Assembly (NCBI RefSeq): GCF_002043095.1
Contig: NZ_MVOC01000003.1
Span: forward strand, 1 to 64,000
Direction of reading: 5' to 3'
DNA length: 64,000 nt
Source of the DNA: Mycobacterium sp. AT1
GTDB lineage: Bacteria > Actinomycetota > Actinomycetes > Mycobacteriales > Mycobacteriaceae
In this document: one piece after another, positions 1-7,365 of the stretch
How the letters are laid out: each line of letters opens with the position of its first letter
How positions within the stretch are numbered: position 1 is the first letter of the stretch
Notes under the pieces: model-generated
What the model was told of the DNA's origin: nothing
The model's database searches: none
Seen by the model: only the letters and a program-made list of their open reading frames with translations
Position numbers and translations under genes: made by a program

Positions 1-354
1 GTTGCAGTACGCGCCGGTGCCAGCGGCCTTCGGGGCGTTGTTGGTGTGGCTGACGATCGTCTTGCCGCCGATGGAGACCTTGCACGTCACCGAGCCGGGG
101 TCGCCGCCCGGGTGGATGCCGGTGAAGGTCAGCGAGCGGGCGCTGCCGTTGTAGTCGTAGGCGGCCGACCACGGAAGTCCGGCGACCGCGACGATCGGTT
201 CGTCGTTGGCGCCGAAGTAGGACACCTGGACCCCGTCGGCGAACGTGCCCGTCAACTCGAAGACGACGGGCACCGCGGCCGATGCCGTACCGGGAGTCGC
301 CACCAGCAACCCGGCGCCGAGCATGACCGCAGCCGTCAGAGACGTCATTCGCAT
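1..354 (-). CDS. Exported MmpS-like protein (C-terminus cut by window edge)
   Basis: The frame opens at an ATG at 354 (Met-Arg-Met) and runs off the left edge. The first 25 or so residues form a signal peptide: short basic start, a Leu/Val/Ala core, then an Ala-Ser-Ala cleavage site. The mature part has the layout of the extracytoplasmic domain of mycobacterial MmpS proteins: a V-F-E-L-T-G strand, V-S-Y-F-G-A, a central Leu-Pro-Trp, then V-T-C-K-V and a late Cys that could pair in a disulfide. It has a cleavable signal instead of the membrane anchor of true MmpS proteins and no MmpL gene is visible, so it is probably a free-standing exported relative. Function unknown. Confidence 0.7.
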   Translation of the reverse strand, partial: MRMTSLTAAVMLGAGLLVATPGTASAAVPVVFELTGTFADGVQVSYFGANDEPIVAVAGLPWSAAYDYNGSARSLTFTGIHPGGDPGSVTCKVSIGGKTIVSHTNNAPKAAGTGAYCN

Positions 355-397
355 TCGTCGATCATCCCACCGATTCACGGCGTCGCCTGCGGCAATT

Positions 398-1468
398 TCA
401 GAGACGGCCCAGCCCCGGGATGATGTCGCGGAGGTCGAACGTCACCGGAACCTCGAGCTGGGCGTAGGTGCACGACCGGGGATCGCGATCCGGGCGCCAC
501 CGGTTGAACTGGGGGAGATGGCGGAACCGTTCGCCCTCCATGTGGTCGTAGCGCACTTCGACGACCCGCTCGGGTCGCAGCGGCACGAAGGACAGGCTCT
601 TGCCGGCGTTCCACCGCGAGCCCGCGCCCCGCACCGACGCGGGCCGCGACTCTGCCTGGCCACCCCAGTTCCACGGGTGGCCATCGAAAGTGGTTCTCAG
701 CGACTGCAATTCGGTGAAGAGCTCGCGCCGTGTCGCCATCGGGAACGCGCCGACCACACCGACCGAGGCCAGCGCGCCGTCGTCGCGGTACAGCCCCAGC
801 ATCAGCGAGCCGATCGCGTCGTCCCCGGACTTGTGCAGACGGTAGCCGGCGACGACGCAGTCCGCCGTGCGCTGGTGTTTGACCTTGAACATCACCCGCT
901 TGTCCGGCTGATACGTCCCGTCGAGCGGTTTGGCGACGACCCCGTCGAGGCCTGCGCCTTCGAACTCGTCGAACCAGCGTCGGGCGACGGTGACGTCGGT
1001 GGTCGCGGGGGTGAGGTGGATCGGCGGGCGGCAGTCGGCAAGCGCTTCCACCAGGGCCGCTCGACGTTCGGTGAACGGCCGTCCGGTGAAGTCGTCGTCG
1101 TCGAGCGCGAGCAGGTCGAACGCGATGAACGAGGCGGGCGTCTGCTCGGCCAGCAGGCGCACCCGGGAGGCGGCCGGGTGCATGCGCAGCTGGAGCGCGT
1201 CGAAGTCCAGGCCGTCGTCGGTCGCGATGACGATCTCGCCGTCGACCACGCAGCGGTCGGGTAGCTCGGCGATCGCCGCCTCGACCAACTCGGGAAAGTA
1301 ACGCGTCAGGGGTCGTTCGTTGCGGCTGCCGAACTGGACGTCGTCGCCGTCCTTGAACCAGATGGACCGGAAGCCGTCCCACTTCGGCTCGTAGGACCCG
1401 CCGCCGGGGATGCTGGTCACCGCCTTGGAGAGCATCGGCCGGACCGGCGGCGTCACGGGTAGGTGCAC
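398..1468 (-). CDS. ligC2: ATP-dependent DNA ligase, LigC type (second copy, LigC2)
   Basis: A 356-residue ligase that seals nicks by adenylating a lysine with ATP and transferring AMP to a 5' phosphate. The nucleotidyltransferase motif I is Lys29-Trp-Asp-Gly, followed by a V-V-D-G-E motif III and the F-K-V-K-H motif V; an OB-fold domain fills the C-terminal third. The start is a GTG whose product begins M-H-L-P-V-T-P-P, as in Rv3731-type LigC. It begins four bases after the stop of the upstream kinase gene, so the two are likely cotranscribed. A second LigC gene lies at 26292-27332 on the other strand. LigC enzymes are linked to non-essential repair, including a backup route of end joining. 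Confidence 0.9.
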   Translation of the reverse strand: MHLPVTPPVRPMLSKAVTSIPGGGSYEPKWDGFRSIWFKDGDDVQFGSRNERPLTRYFPELVEAAIAELPDRCVVDGEIVIATDDGLDFDALQLRMHPAASRVRLLAEQTPASFIAFDLLALDDDDFTGRPFTERRAALVEALADCRPPIHLTPATTDVTVARRWFDEFEGAGLDGVVAKPLDGTYQPDKRVMFKVKHQRTADCVVAGYRLHKSGDDAIGSLMLGLYRDDGALASVGVVGAFPMATRRELFTELQSLRTTFDGHPWNWGGQAESRPASVRGAGSRWNAGKSLSFVPLRPERVVEVRYDHMEGERFRHLPQFNRWRPDRDPRSCTYAQLEVPVTFDLRDIIPGLGRL

Positions 1469-1472
1469 GGGC

Positions 1473-2039
1473 TCATTCTCGCACCGGACCCCCTCGGGCC
1501 CAGGTCAATCCGTCCGGCGCCTCGGTGACCACCCAGTCGGCGGCCGACCGCGGGTCGTGGCACGCGATGTAGTCGTCCTCCTGGGCGGCCCACCGATCCC
1601 AATGGGGTCGGTAGGTGTCGCCGTCGCGGAGCATTGCGCGCCGCTTGCGTTCGGCGTCGGGGGTGTCGACCCAGATTCCGAGATCGGCCAGGGCGCGACT
1701 TCCGGCGTTCAGTGCACCGACGCCCTCGACGATCAGCCGCTGCGCGGGGTCGACGGCGTGCCAGCGACCCGGGACGTCCCGCACCCAATTCCAGCTGCGC
1801 CACCGGCCGGGGCGCCCGTCGTGGCGGGGTGCGAGCAGTTCGGTCGTGACGTGGTCGGCGGCCCAGGCCAGGCCGTCCCATCCTGGGTAGACGTCGTCGA
1901 GTCGCAGGATCTGGCTGCCGTCCCACAGCCGCCGAAGGTGTTTGGCCAGCGTCGTCTTGCCCGACCCGGACCGGCCGTCGATCAGGACCGTGCGCGCGTC
2001 GGTCTCGGACAGCTCGCGGGCGACGTCATCGAGTCGCAA
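1473..2039 (-). CDS. P-loop nucleoside/uridine kinase-like protein
   Basis: A 188-residue protein with a Walker A motif G-R-S-G-S-G-K-T-T near residues 22-30 and an L-R-L-D-D-V-Y motif typical of uridine kinase-like and other small-molecule P-loop kinases, where the Asp binds substrate. A late R-R-A-M-L-R-D-G-D stretch resembles the lid region. Its start overlaps the end of the ecfT gene by 14 bases and its stop is four bases before ligC2, placing it in the middle of a polycistronic unit. The substrate cannot be read from sequence; a thiamine-related role would be tempting from context but is only inference. Confidence 0.75.
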   Translation of the reverse strand: MRLDDVARELSETDARTVLIDGRSGSGKTTLAKHLRRLWDGSQILRLDDVYPGWDGLAWAADHVTTELLAPRHDGRPGRWRSWNWVRDVPGRWHAVDPAQRLIVEGVGALNAGSRALADLGIWVDTPDAERKRRAMLRDGDTYRPHWDRWAAQEDDYIACHDPRSAADWVVTEAPDGLTWARGGPVRE

Positions 2040-2808
2040 CGAGGTTCCAATGCCCGGTCGCGACCGACGTCGCGATCGCGACCGCGACGATGACGAACGC
2101 CGCGCAGATCAGTGCGACTTCGCGACGGCCGAACGGTGACGGGCGCGCCCAGGTGCGGGTCGGGTGGGCTCCGAAACCCCGTGCCTCCATCGCGGTGGCC
2201 AACGTCGACCCGCGCCGGATCGCGGATACCAGCAGTGCAAAGGCTTGTCCGGCAGCACGTTTGACGCGCCCTTGGTCGGCCACCCCGCGGGCCCGGCGCG
2301 CGTATCCGAGGTAGCGCCAGTCCTGACCGAGCAGTCCGACCAGGCGCACACCCGCCAGGGCGCCGAGGACGAACCGTGCGGGCAGCCGCAGCACCTGCCC
2401 GAGTCCGTCGGCGAGCTCGGTGGGTTCGGCGTCGACGAACAGCAGCACCGACGGCAGGGCGATGGCGAGGACTCGCAGAAAGGTGGCGACCGCCAACGTG
2501 ATCGAGCCGTCGCTGACGGTGATGAGCAGGAAGTGCCAGTACACCGTGCCGCGGGATTCGCCGTATAGCAGGATGGTGACGGCGGTCAGCGCGGCAGCCA
2601 GGGTCACCATCGCCGCGCGAGTGATCAAGGTACGCAACGGGACTCGCAGCACCAGCAGCAGGACCATCTCGAGAATCAGCGCGGTCAACGCCGACACCCA
2701 GTCGATGCTCAACACCAGGCCGACTGCGATGACCAAGGCGGCCGCGAGCTTTGCGACCGGGTTGACCCCCGTGAGCCGAGTCGGCGCCGCGGTAACGGTG
2801 CTCAACAC
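2026..2808 (-). CDS. ykoC: ECF transporter transmembrane subunit (EcfT/YkoC)
   Basis: About 260 residues with four to six hydrophobic segments in the N-terminal two thirds, then a basic cytoplasmic part carrying the A-M-E-A-R-G-F-G-A coupling motif diagnostic of CbiQ/EcfT proteins, which contacts the ATPase. It forms the energy-coupling membrane module with the ATPase and YkoE genes just upstream. The start chosen is a GTG at 2808 that overlaps the ATPase stop by a few bases; a longer frame exists but would overlap the ATPase gene further. Part of the TPP-riboswitch operon. Confidence 0.88.
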   Translation of the reverse strand: MLSTVTAAPTRLTGVNPVAKLAAALVIAVGLVLSIDWVSALTALILEMVLLLVLRVPLRTLITRAAMVTLAAALTAVTILLYGESRGTVYWHFLLITVSDGSITLAVATFLRVLAIALPSVLLFVDAEPTELADGLGQVLRLPARFVLGALAGVRLVGLLGQDWRYLGYARRARGVADQGRVKRAAGQAFALLVSAIRRGSTLATAMEARGFGAHPTRTWARPSPFGRREVALICAAFVIVAVAIATSVATGHWNLVATR

Positions 2809-4292
2809 GAGGCGTCCGCCGGGGTTTCGACGTGCCACGAACCCAGTTCGACCCGATGGTCGGCGAGCAGGGCGGCGAAGTCCAGGTCGTGGGTGATCGC
2901 CACGACCGCGGTTCCCTCGTCTGCGATCTCGGCGAGCAGGCGCATCAGTTCTTCCCAGGTGTTGCGGTCCTGACCGAAGGTGGGCTCGTCGAGGATGATC
3001 AGTCCGGGTGCGGTGGCCAGCACTGTCGCCACCGAGAGTCGCCGCTGCTCACCGCCCGAGAGGGTGTACGGGTTGACGTCGGCAATGTGGGTGAGCCGCA
3101 ACCTCTCCAGCAGCGAGTCGCAGATGTCGGCGACCGCAGCATCGTCCTTCTTCAGTGCACGCGGGCCGAGTGCCAGCTCGTCGCGGACGGTGGCGGTGAG
3201 GAATTGGTGTTCGGGATTCTGGAACACACTGCCGATGCGGGTAAGTAGTTCCCGCGACTTCCACTCGACGGGTGCCCGGCGACGCGGTGCCGGTGCGAAC
3301 GTCTCGTCGGCGGCGAGCGCCCCGCCGCGCGGGGGCAGCAGTCCGCCGAGGGTCAGCGCCAACGCCGACTTGCCGGTGCCGTTGGGGCCGGTGACGACGG
3401 TGATTGCGCCACGGGCTATTTCGAAGGTGAGGTCGTGGGAGCCGTCGCCCGCGCGGTAGCCAACTGCGAGGTTGGCGGCGTCCAGCAGCGGGGCACCAGG
3501 AGCGTGGTGGCGCGTGATCGCGGGCAACTCCGTGCCAGGCACCCAGACGCCGGCCCGCCGCAGCATGTCCCGCTGCCGGCCGAGGGTGTCTTCCGGAGGT
3601 CCGTCGGCCACCACCCGACCGTCGTCGCCGAGGACGATCACGCGGTCGACCACGGGAAGCCATACCGCCGTGCGGTGTTCGATGACGACGAGCGTCGCGC
3701 CGGTCTCCGCGGTGGCCGCGGCGACGGCGTCCCGGACCTCGACGACGCCTGCCGGGTCGAGGTTGGCGGTGGGCTCGTCGAGCAGGATGAGACCGGGGTT
3801 CATGGCGAGCACGCCGGCGAGCGCCAGTCGTTGTTGCTGTCCGCCCGAGAGTGCCGACGTCTCTCGTGTCAGTGGAAGGTCGAGGCCGACGGCGGCCAAC
3901 GCCCGGCGCACCCGAGGCCAGATGGCGGCGCGCTCGACGTTGAAGTTCTCCATGCCGAACGCCACGTCGTCACCGACGCGCGAGAGGATCACCTGGGAGT
4001 CGGGGTTCTGCAGCACCATCCCGATCCGACTACGGCGGGTGGCCGGGGGCGCGCCGTCGACCAGGAGGCGACCGGTCTCGTCACCGTCCTCGTTGCTGTC
4101 GAGCAGGCCCGCAAGTCCTTGCAGCAGAGTGGATTTGCCGGAACCGCTGGCGCCGAGCAACAGCACCCGCTCGCCCGGTTCGATCGTCAGGTCGAGGCCG
4201 CTGAGCGCCCACTGTGCGCGGCCGGCGTGGCGCCAGTGCCAGTTCTGCGCGGTGACTGCGACACCGCCGGACTGCGGCGGCGGGACGCTCAT
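2802..4292 (-). CDS. ykoD: ECF transporter duplicated ATPase (EcfA-EcfA' fusion, YkoD)
   Basis: A 496-residue cytoplasmic ATPase with two complete ABC domains in one chain. Domain 1 has Walker A G-A-S-G-S-G-K-S-T near residue 47, signature L-S-G-G-Q-Q-Q-R and Walker B L-I-L-L-D-E-P. Domain 2 has G-P-N-G-T-G-K-S, L-S-G-G-E-Q-R-R and L-I-I-L-D-E-P. It powers uptake by the YkoE/EcfT membrane module. The ATG at 4292 overlaps the ykoE stop as ATGA, which is why this start is preferred over a much longer open frame reaching 4802; that extension is Arg/Gly-rich, non-homologous and lies over ykoE. Confidence 0.92.
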   Translation of the reverse strand: MSVPPPQSGGVAVTAQNWHWRHAGRAQWALSGLDLTIEPGERVLLLGASGSGKSTLLQGLAGLLDSNEDGDETGRLLVDGAPPATRRSRIGMVLQNPDSQVILSRVGDDVAFGMENFNVERAAIWPRVRRALAAVGLDLPLTRETSALSGGQQQRLALAGVLAMNPGLILLDEPTANLDPAGVVEVRDAVAAATAETGATLVVIEHRTAVWLPVVDRVIVLGDDGRVVADGPPEDTLGRQRDMLRRAGVWVPGTELPAITRHHAPGAPLLDAANLAVGYRAGDGSHDLTFEIARGAITVVTGPNGTGKSALALTLGGLLPPRGGALAADETFAPAPRRRAPVEWKSRELLTRIGSVFQNPEHQFLTATVRDELALGPRALKKDDAAVADICDSLLERLRLTHIADVNPYTLSGGEQRRLSVATVLATAPGLIILDEPTFGQDRNTWEELMRLLAEIADEGTAVVAITHDLDFAALLADHRVELGSWHVETPADASC

Positions 4293-4921
4293 CGCGTCAG
4301 GTTGGGCTGTGACCCCACTCTGCCGGACGGGAAGCGTGACAGCGCACCGGTCTTCGCCAGGCCACGGACCACGAACCAGGACAGGGCGCCCGCGATCAGC
4401 GCACCCGAGACGATCGCCGACACGACGTAGATCGCCGAGAACGTCGCCGTCGAACCGGGGTACCAGAGAATCAGGTCGTTGATCGCAAGCGCCAGGCCGG
4501 CGGCCGCGCCCGACAGCACCGCTACCGGCAGGTTCCACGCGCGGTAGAGGAACACCGCGAACACCAGCTCGGCGGCCAGACCTTGCACCAAGCCCGATTC
4601 CAATGTCAGCACGCCCCACTGGTTGCCGACGAGGGCCGAGACGGTGGCGGCGACCATCTCCCCGTACAGCGCCGCGCCCGGCTTGCGGATCACCAGCGCG
4701 GTGAGGACGCCGGCGAACAGCCACCCTCCGCCAAGCAGTGCCTGAAGGCCGGGCAGCACCGCGCCGAGGGGAGCGCCGATCGGGTTGGAGGCAATGTTCC
4801 ACAACACGAACACCAGCCCGGCCGCGACGGCCAGCACGCTGGCCACGACGATGTCGACCACGCGCCAGCGGTAGCTCCGCGGACTGCTGGTTGGTCGATC
4901 GGAAACGATGTCGGTACTCAT
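4289..4921 (-). CDS. ykoE: ECF transporter substrate-binding subunit, YkoE family (thiamine or HMP)
   Basis: A 210-residue integral membrane protein with about five or six helices, including the W-N-I-A-S-N-P and G-A-A-L-Y-G-E-M-V-A segments characteristic of YkoE S components, which bind thiamine or its hydroxymethylpyrimidine precursor. It is the first gene behind the TPP riboswitch, and the ATPase and EcfT genes follow with overlapping ends, giving a complete YkoEDC importer. The ATG at 4921 follows a GGGAGTGA stretch that is also the 3' end of the riboswitch, so TPP binding could directly mask the ribosome-binding site. Confidence 0.92.
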   Translation of the reverse strand: MSTDIVSDRPTSSPRSYRWRVVDIVVASVLAVAAGLVFVLWNIASNPIGAPLGAVLPGLQALLGGGWLFAGVLTALVIRKPGAALYGEMVAATVSALVGNQWGVLTLESGLVQGLAAELVFAVFLYRAWNLPVAVLSGAAAGLALAINDLILWYPGSTATFSAIYVVSAIVSGALIAGALSWFVVRGLAKTGALSRFPSGRVGSQPNLTR

Positions 4922-4929
4922 CTATTTCA

Positions 4930-5014
4930 CTCCCTACGCCGGCATGATCCGGTCAGGTTCGTACGGTCGACGGCGCCAGCCGTCCTCTCAGCGCACTTGG
5001 CGTGCACTCCCGTG
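4930..5014 (-). promoter_or_regulatory. TPP riboswitch (THI element)
   Basis: Read on the minus strand, the leader contains, in order, ACGGGAGTGC, GCTGAGAGG, CGAACCTGACCGGATCATG and CCGGCGTAGGGAGTGA. These are the conserved blocks of the thiamine pyrophosphate riboswitch: the pyrimidine-sensing CTGAGA loop and the pyrophosphate-sensing ACCTG...GGATAATGCCnGCGTAGGGA arm. It ends right at the ykoE start codon, which suggests control of translation initiation by TPP. Confidence 0.96.
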
Positions 5015-5026
5015 TGGGTCGCCTTC

Positions 5027-5055
5027 AATCTAGCTCAGTGCTGGCGGTATGCGAA
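5027..5055 (-). promoter_or_regulatory. Putative sigma-A promoter of the thiamine transporter operon
   Basis: On the minus strand a TAGATT hexamer (5032-5027) lies 17 bp downstream of TTCGCA (5055-5050). The -10 matches TANNNT and the -35 matches four of six TTGACA positions. Transcription would begin a few bases before the riboswitch. Assigned by position and match only. Confidence 0.45.
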
Positions 5056-5081
5056 GTTCCGTTCGACCGCGGACCGTGGGG

Positions 5082-6953
5082 TCAGGCCTTGACGGAGATC
5101 TTGAAGATCAGGGCGACGAGTGCGCCGAAGGCGCCGTGGGCGCTGACGTAGAGCCGTTTGGTGTCGTATCCGGCGACGTCCTTCATCGTTTCGGCGCCGA
5201 AACGGGCCGGGAGATTGCCGTCGACGACGGTGACGTCGGCGCCGAGCAGGGCGTGTCGGACGCGGTCCCGTTCGGCGCCGGTGGCAGTGGCCACTACTTC
5301 GCCGATGGTCCGCGCCGTGCCCGTGGTGGGGACCGCGGCGCAGGTGACGCCGTGCTCGTCGAGGTAGCGGTTGACCGCCTCGACGGTGGCCTCGGCGCCG
5401 ACGACCAGGCTGAGGTTGCCGAGGTTGACGGCAACGCCGGTGTTGCCGCCGGTGGTCAGTGGGGCGTCGGGGTCGGGGGTCAGCGTGCCGGCGAGCGCGG
5501 CGCGGACCGCAGCACCGAACCCGGCGGTGTCGGGCTCGTCGGTCGACAGGTCGGGCAGCATGATCCCTGGGTTGAGCAGTCCGTCGGGGTCGAACGCCTT
5601 CTTGATCGAGCGTTGGGCGGCGATCTCGACCGGTGTGAAGCGCTTCGTCATGAACTGGATCTTCTCGGTCCCGACGCCGTGCTCCCCGGTGATGGTACCG
5701 CCCAATCCCAATGCGGCTTCGATGATTTCGTTGTTCGCCGCTACCAGCGATGACGCCGCCAGCGGGTTGTCCCCGTCGTAGAACGTGGTGGGGTGCAAGT
5801 CGCCGTCTCCGGCGTGGCCGCACACCGCGATGAACAACAGGCCGTCGGAATGGCGCGCCGCGGTGGCCTGGATGGCTACCTGCATGTCGGGAATCCGGTC
5901 GCGGGGCACGGTGACGTCGCCGATGAAGAAGCCCTTGCCGCTCTGCACCACCGAGTTGGGCGCGTTGAGGCGGCCGTACCAGAGGGTAGCGCGATCGTCG
6001 TCGCTCTCGGCGACCCGAACCTCGGTAGCCCGTTCCCGCAGAACCCCTTCCACGATCGCCTGGTCGTGGGACACCTCCGCTGCCGTGCCGTCGACGTCGA
6101 CGAGCACGATCGAGTCGGCGTCCAGCGGGTAGCCGGTGTCGTAGAACTGTTGCAGCCCGGCGATGCCCGCGCGGTCGAGCCACTCCACGGCGGAGGGCAC
6201 CACGCCGCTGGCGATCACCGCGGCGATGGTGTCAGCCGCTTCTCGGGCAGAGGCGAACGCGCCCATCAGGCTGTGGGTGACGGCGGCGAGCGGGCGAAGT
6301 GCGACCGTCACCTCGGTCACGATCGCCAGCGTCCCTTCGGATCCGATCACGACGCCGAGGAGGTCGGGCCCCTCGTCGTCGGCGGCGCAGGTGCGCGTCG
6401 AGCCGTCGGGCAGGACGACGTCGGCGGACAGGATGTGGTTGAAGGTGACGCCGTACTTCAACGCGTGTGGGCCGCCGGCATTTTCGATGAGGTTTCCGCC
6501 GACGGTGGCCAGATGCGCCGAGACGGGATCAGGTGAAAAGCACAGCCCATGTGGGGCGAGCGCCGACTGTAGGTCCGAGTTCACGACACCGGGTTCGACG
6601 CGAGCGCGTCGGTTCTCGACGTCGACGTCGAGGATGCGATCGAGACCGGAAAGGTCGAGCAAGACACGAGCCGCGGTGGGCATCATTCCGCCTGAGCAGT
6701 TCGACGCCCCGCCGCGCGGCACGATCGACACGTGGTGTTCGGCCGCAAGCCGCATGATCGGTGCGATGTCGTCGCGTCCATGGGGGCGTAGGAGAAGGCC
6801 CGCGAGCCCGCCGACGCCCCAGTAGTCGTGGCCGCGTTCGGTCAGCACGCGTTCGTCGGTGATCAGCTCGCCATGGGCGGCGACCGCCGCCGCGAACCGT
6901 TCGATGGCGGGATCGGTTGTGGCCGTCTGGTTCTGCGGACTCTGAGTGGTCAT
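5082..6953 (-). CDS. FAD-linked oxidase, GlcD-type with fused GlcE-like C-terminus
   Basis: A 623-residue flavoprotein. The N-terminal 450 residues are a GlcD/D-lactate dehydrogenase-type oxidase: P-R-G-G-A-S-N FAD loop, a G-S-E-G-T-L-A motif, C-G-H-A-G-D-G-D-L-H-P and G-E-H-G-V-G near the active site, ending N-P-G-I-M. After it come about 130 residues whose end, M-K-D-V-A-G-Y-D followed by H-G-A-F-G-A-L, matches the FAD-binding part of GlcE, so two glycolate-oxidase subunits seem joined. The likely product oxidises a 2-hydroxy acid. The start at 6953 is chosen because the upstream tautomerase gene stops at 6955; an in-frame extension to 7022 would overlap it. Last gene of a three-gene unit with the ThDP enzyme. 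Confidence 0.85.
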   Translation of the reverse strand: MTTQSPQNQTATTDPAIERFAAAVAAHGELITDERVLTERGHDYWGVGGLAGLLLRPHGRDDIAPIMRLAAEHHVSIVPRGGASNCSGGMMPTAARVLLDLSGLDRILDVDVENRRARVEPGVVNSDLQSALAPHGLCFSPDPVSAHLATVGGNLIENAGGPHALKYGVTFNHILSADVVLPDGSTRTCAADDEGPDLLGVVIGSEGTLAIVTEVTVALRPLAAVTHSLMGAFASAREAADTIAAVIASGVVPSAVEWLDRAGIAGLQQFYDTGYPLDADSIVLVDVDGTAAEVSHDQAIVEGVLRERATEVRVAESDDDRATLWYGRLNAPNSVVQSGKGFFIGDVTVPRDRIPDMQVAIQATAARHSDGLLFIAVCGHAGDGDLHPTTFYDGDNPLAASSLVAANNEIIEAALGLGGTITGEHGVGTEKIQFMTKRFTPVEIAAQRSIKKAFDPDGLLNPGIMLPDLSTDEPDTAGFGAAVRAALAGTLTPDPDAPLTTGGNTGVAVNLGNLSLVVGAEATVEAVNRYLDEHGVTCAAVPTTGTARTIGEVVATATGAERDRVRHALLGADVTVVDGNLPARFGAETMKDVAGYDTKRLYVSAHGAFGALVALIFKISVKA

Positions 6954-6954
6954 G

Positions 6955-7362
6955 TCAACCTGGGTCCTTCTGGTCTCGGAGCCACGCTTCTTCTTCGCCC
7001 GGATCTGGCAGGACTCGGCCACCCTCGATGGCGAGGTGCGCCGGACTGTTCTGGATGACGACGAGGACCTGCTTGGCCGGGATGCCAGTCACCCGGGAGG
7101 CGGCGGCGGCAATCTCGGCCACCAGCTGGCTACTCTGCGCTTCGGGGTGTCCCGTGCGCACCCATCCGTTGACCAAGAGTGGTTGTGCGGGTGCGCCGTT
7201 GGTGTACAGGTCGTCTGGCGGCAGCTCGTGGAAGACGACGTTGACGTAAGTGCCGGGGACGTGGTTGATCATCGAGTGAATCCTCGTGACCTCGCCGGCG
7301 AGGCTGGCCTTGGTCTCGGCGCTCAGCACCGATTGCACCGTCGTGCAGGTGTACACGGGCAT
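6955..7362 (-). CDS. Tautomerase-superfamily protein, cis-CaaD-like
   Basis: A 135-residue protein beginning Met-Pro-Val-Tyr, so that Pro becomes the N-terminal catalytic base after Met removal. Counting Pro as 1, His28 and an Arg at 68 align with His28 and Arg70 of cis-3-chloroacrylic acid dehalogenase, and the I-E-G-G-R-V-L-P-D-P-G segment keeps the glutamate. The second Arg (73) and Tyr103 appear replaced by His and Val, so dehalogenase activity is doubtful and a keto-enol tautomerase or related hydration role is more likely. It lies three bases after the benzoylformate decarboxylase-like gene and one base before the oxidase start, indicating cotranscription. Confidence 0.8.
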   Translation of the reverse strand: MPVYTCTTVQSVLSAETKASLAGEVTRIHSMINHVPGTYVNVVFHELPPDDLYTNGAPAQPLLVNGWVRTGHPEAQSSQLVAEIAAAASRVTGIPAKQVLVVIQNSPAHLAIEGGRVLPDPGEEEAWLRDQKDPG

Positions 7363-7365
7363 CTT

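Noticed and set aside
245..1264. Long plus-strand open frame of 339 codons
   Set aside because: It lies fully over ligC2 and the MmpS-like gene on the other strand, which have clear motifs; its translation has no recognisable family and shows the composition of an antisense frame.
4293..4802. 170-codon N-terminal extension of the ECF ATPase
   Set aside because: It overlaps ykoE, is Arg/Gly-rich without homology, and an ATGA-coupled start at 4292 explains the gene.
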